A DNA stretch of 6,291 bases, from the NCBI GenBank assembly GCA_013314865.1, contig JABUEV010000153.1, positions 1-6,291 on the forward strand, read 5' to 3'. The translations under genes and the position numbers were made by a program. This stretch comes from Bacteroidales bacterium (GTDB lineage: Bacteria > Bacteroidota > Bacteroidia > Bacteroidales > VadinHA17). The notes beneath the pieces are model-generated. The model was given only the letters and a program-made list of their open reading frames with translations. It had not been told where the DNA came from and did no database searches. Below are positions 5,190 through 6,291 of this stretch, in pieces (position 1 is the first letter of the stretch; each line of letters starts with the position of its first letter).

Positions 5190-6291
5190 ATGGAACTGAA
5201 TTCCAGAATATATGTAGCCGGCCACACCGGCCTTGTCGGATCAGCACTTATGAGAGCCCTGAAAGCTAAGGGCTACAGCAATTTTGTACTGAGGACAATT
5301 GATGAGCTTGACCTTACGAACCAGCAGGCAGTTGATGCTTTTTTTTCAGCCGAGCGGCCTGAGTACGTCTTCATTGCAGCTGCCAAAGTAGGCGGAATAG
5401 TTGCCAATAATACCCTGAGAGCTGACTTCATTTATATCAACCTGATGATCCAGAACAATATCATCTATTCATCATGGAAATATGGCGTAAAGAAACTTCT
5501 TTTCCTGGGATCTACATGCATATATCCAAAAAACGCCCCCCAGCCTCTCAAAGAAGATTACCTGCTCACATCGCCGCTTGAATATACAAATGAGCCTTAT
5601 GCCATAGCTAAAATCGCCGGACTGAAAATGTGCGAGTCATTCAATATTCAGTACAAAACGAATTTTATTGCAGTTATGCCGACTAACCTTTACGGATCAG
5701 GCGATAACTATGACCTTGAAAAATCACACGTGCTCCCCGCTCCACTCAGAAAATTCCATCTCGGGCAGTGCTTTGAAAATAACGACTGGGAATCCATCAG
5801 GCGTGACCTTAACCGGTATCCGGTGGAAAATGTTACCGGAACCGCCAGTGAAAAAAGCATAAGCGAAATACTGAGCAAATACGGCATCAGAAAAGAAGAA
5901 AAGTCAGGCAATGTTTCAGTTTCTATCTGGGGATCAGGAGCACCTCTGCGGGAATTTATGAATTCGCAGGATATGGCTGAAGCGTGCGTCTTTGTAATGG
6001 AAAAAATTGATGTGAAAGATATAATACAAATTCACAGTAAAAATAAAAACGGCAACGACTATCATCCGCCTCATTTCCTTAATATCGGCACCGGCGAGGA
6101 GATAAGCATAAAAGAGCTTGCTCACAGGATAAAAAATCTTACGGGATTCAAAGGCAATATAGTGTTTGATTCGTCAAAACCCGACGGAACCATGAGAAAG
6201 GTTACGGATGTTTCCGCCCTTAAAGGACTTGGCTACAGTCATAAGATTGATCTTGAAGCAGGGCTCCTTCTTACTTACAGCCAGTACCTCA
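5190..6291 (+). CDS. fcl: GDP-L-fucose synthase (GDP-4-keto-6-deoxymannose epimerase/reductase), 3' end cut off
   Basis: The frame is open from ATG 5190 to the window end: 367 residues, with probably some 5-15 missing. It makes GDP-L-fucose from the Gmd product by 3,5-epimerisation and NADPH reduction. Evidence is the Rossmann motif VAGHTGLVGSA (9-19), AAAKVGGI (63-70), GSTCIYPKNAPQPLKEDYLL (107-126) with S108 and C110, PYAIAK with Y137 and K141, PTNLYGSGDNYD, SHVLPAPLRKFH with H180, WGSGAPLREF, and SKPDGTMRKVTD. By eye these match E. coli Ser107, Cys109, Tyr136, Lys140 and His179. Compared with the 321-residue E. coli enzyme, an insert of about 40 residues lies at 191-241, and a smaller one of about 9 lies near 275-292; the longer form is known to me from Bacteroidota. 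The 9-base gap to gmd points to one transcript. The gene could be missed in this window because its stop lies beyond the end. Confidence 0.95.
   Translation, partial: MELNSRIYVAGHTGLVGSALMRALKAKGYSNFVLRTIDELDLTNQQAVDAFFSAERPEYVFIAAAKVGGIVANNTLRADFIYINLMIQNNIIYSSWKYGVKKLLFLGSTCIYPKNAPQPLKEDYLLTSPLEYTNEPYAIAKIAGLKMCESFNIQYKTNFIAVMPTNLYGSGDNYDLEKSHVLPAPLRKFHLGQCFENNDWESIRRDLNRYPVENVTGTASEKSISEILSKYGIRKEEKSGNVSVSIWGSGAPLREFMNSQDMAEACVFVMEKIDVKDIIQIHSKNKNGNDYHPPHFLNIGTGEEISIKELAHRIKNLTGFKGNIVFDSSKPDGTMRKVTDVSALKGLGYSHKIDLEAGLLLTYSQYL

Noticed and set aside
5217..5231. GCCGG-CCACA-CCGGC hairpin near the start of fcl
   Set aside because: It falls on codons for the conserved Rossmann Gly motif and is most simply explained by coding constraint.
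5668..5911. Short open frames on both strands inside fcl
   Set aside because: They lie within the insertion region of a clearly coding frame and show no domain. The continuous fcl frame explains this DNA.

Overview
The window is a piece of a surface-polysaccharide (capsule or exopolysaccharide) locus from a Gram-negative bacterium, most likely a member of the Bacteroidota. The phylum call is inference. It rests on the lack of clear Shine-Dalgarno sequences at every start, a perfect TAnnTTTG (Bacteroidota-type -7) box in the one divergent intergenic region, the long form of GDP-L-fucose synthase, and a sugar-transferase type that I associate with that phylum. Base composition and codon use look even throughout, with no insertion sequence, tRNA, rRNA or CRISPR array.

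Layout: (1) 1-612 (+) is the C-terminal end of an outer-membrane beta-barrel protein, probably of the Wzi capsule-assembly type; its N-terminus lies outside the window. (2) 613-812 is a 200-base AT-rich non-coding gap containing a perfect 7+7 inverted repeat at 749-765. (3) 813-2363 (+) is a membrane-anchored polyprenyl-phosphate sugar-1-phosphate transferase with an unusual methyltransferase-like middle region. (4) 2365-2763 (-) is a sugar mutarotase of the RhaM/DUF718 family. It is convergent with gene 3, with one base between the stop codons and a hairpin spanning both stops. (5) 2764-2815 is a short divergent intergenic region with a candidate promoter. (6) 2816-3976 (+) is a fusion of a HxGH-type nucleotidyltransferase and a GHMP-type sugar kinase. 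(7) 4023-5180 (+) is gmd, GDP-mannose 4,6-dehydratase. (8) 5190 to beyond the window end (+) is fcl, GDP-L-fucose synthase, missing only its last few residues.

How the genes fit together: Gmd and Fcl convert GDP-D-mannose to GDP-L-fucose, the de novo route. The mutarotase and the kinase/nucleotidyltransferase fusion have the activities expected of a salvage route (free sugar to right anomer to sugar-1-phosphate to nucleotide sugar). Their substrate cannot be read from the sequence, but L-fucose or a related sugar is the natural hypothesis. The sugar transferase would start repeat-unit synthesis on undecaprenyl phosphate, and the barrel protein would act at the outer membrane in export or attachment. 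The pairing of a de novo GDP-fucose pair with a non-Fkp kinase/nucleotidyltransferase fusion and an antisense mutarotase is the most interesting point in the window.
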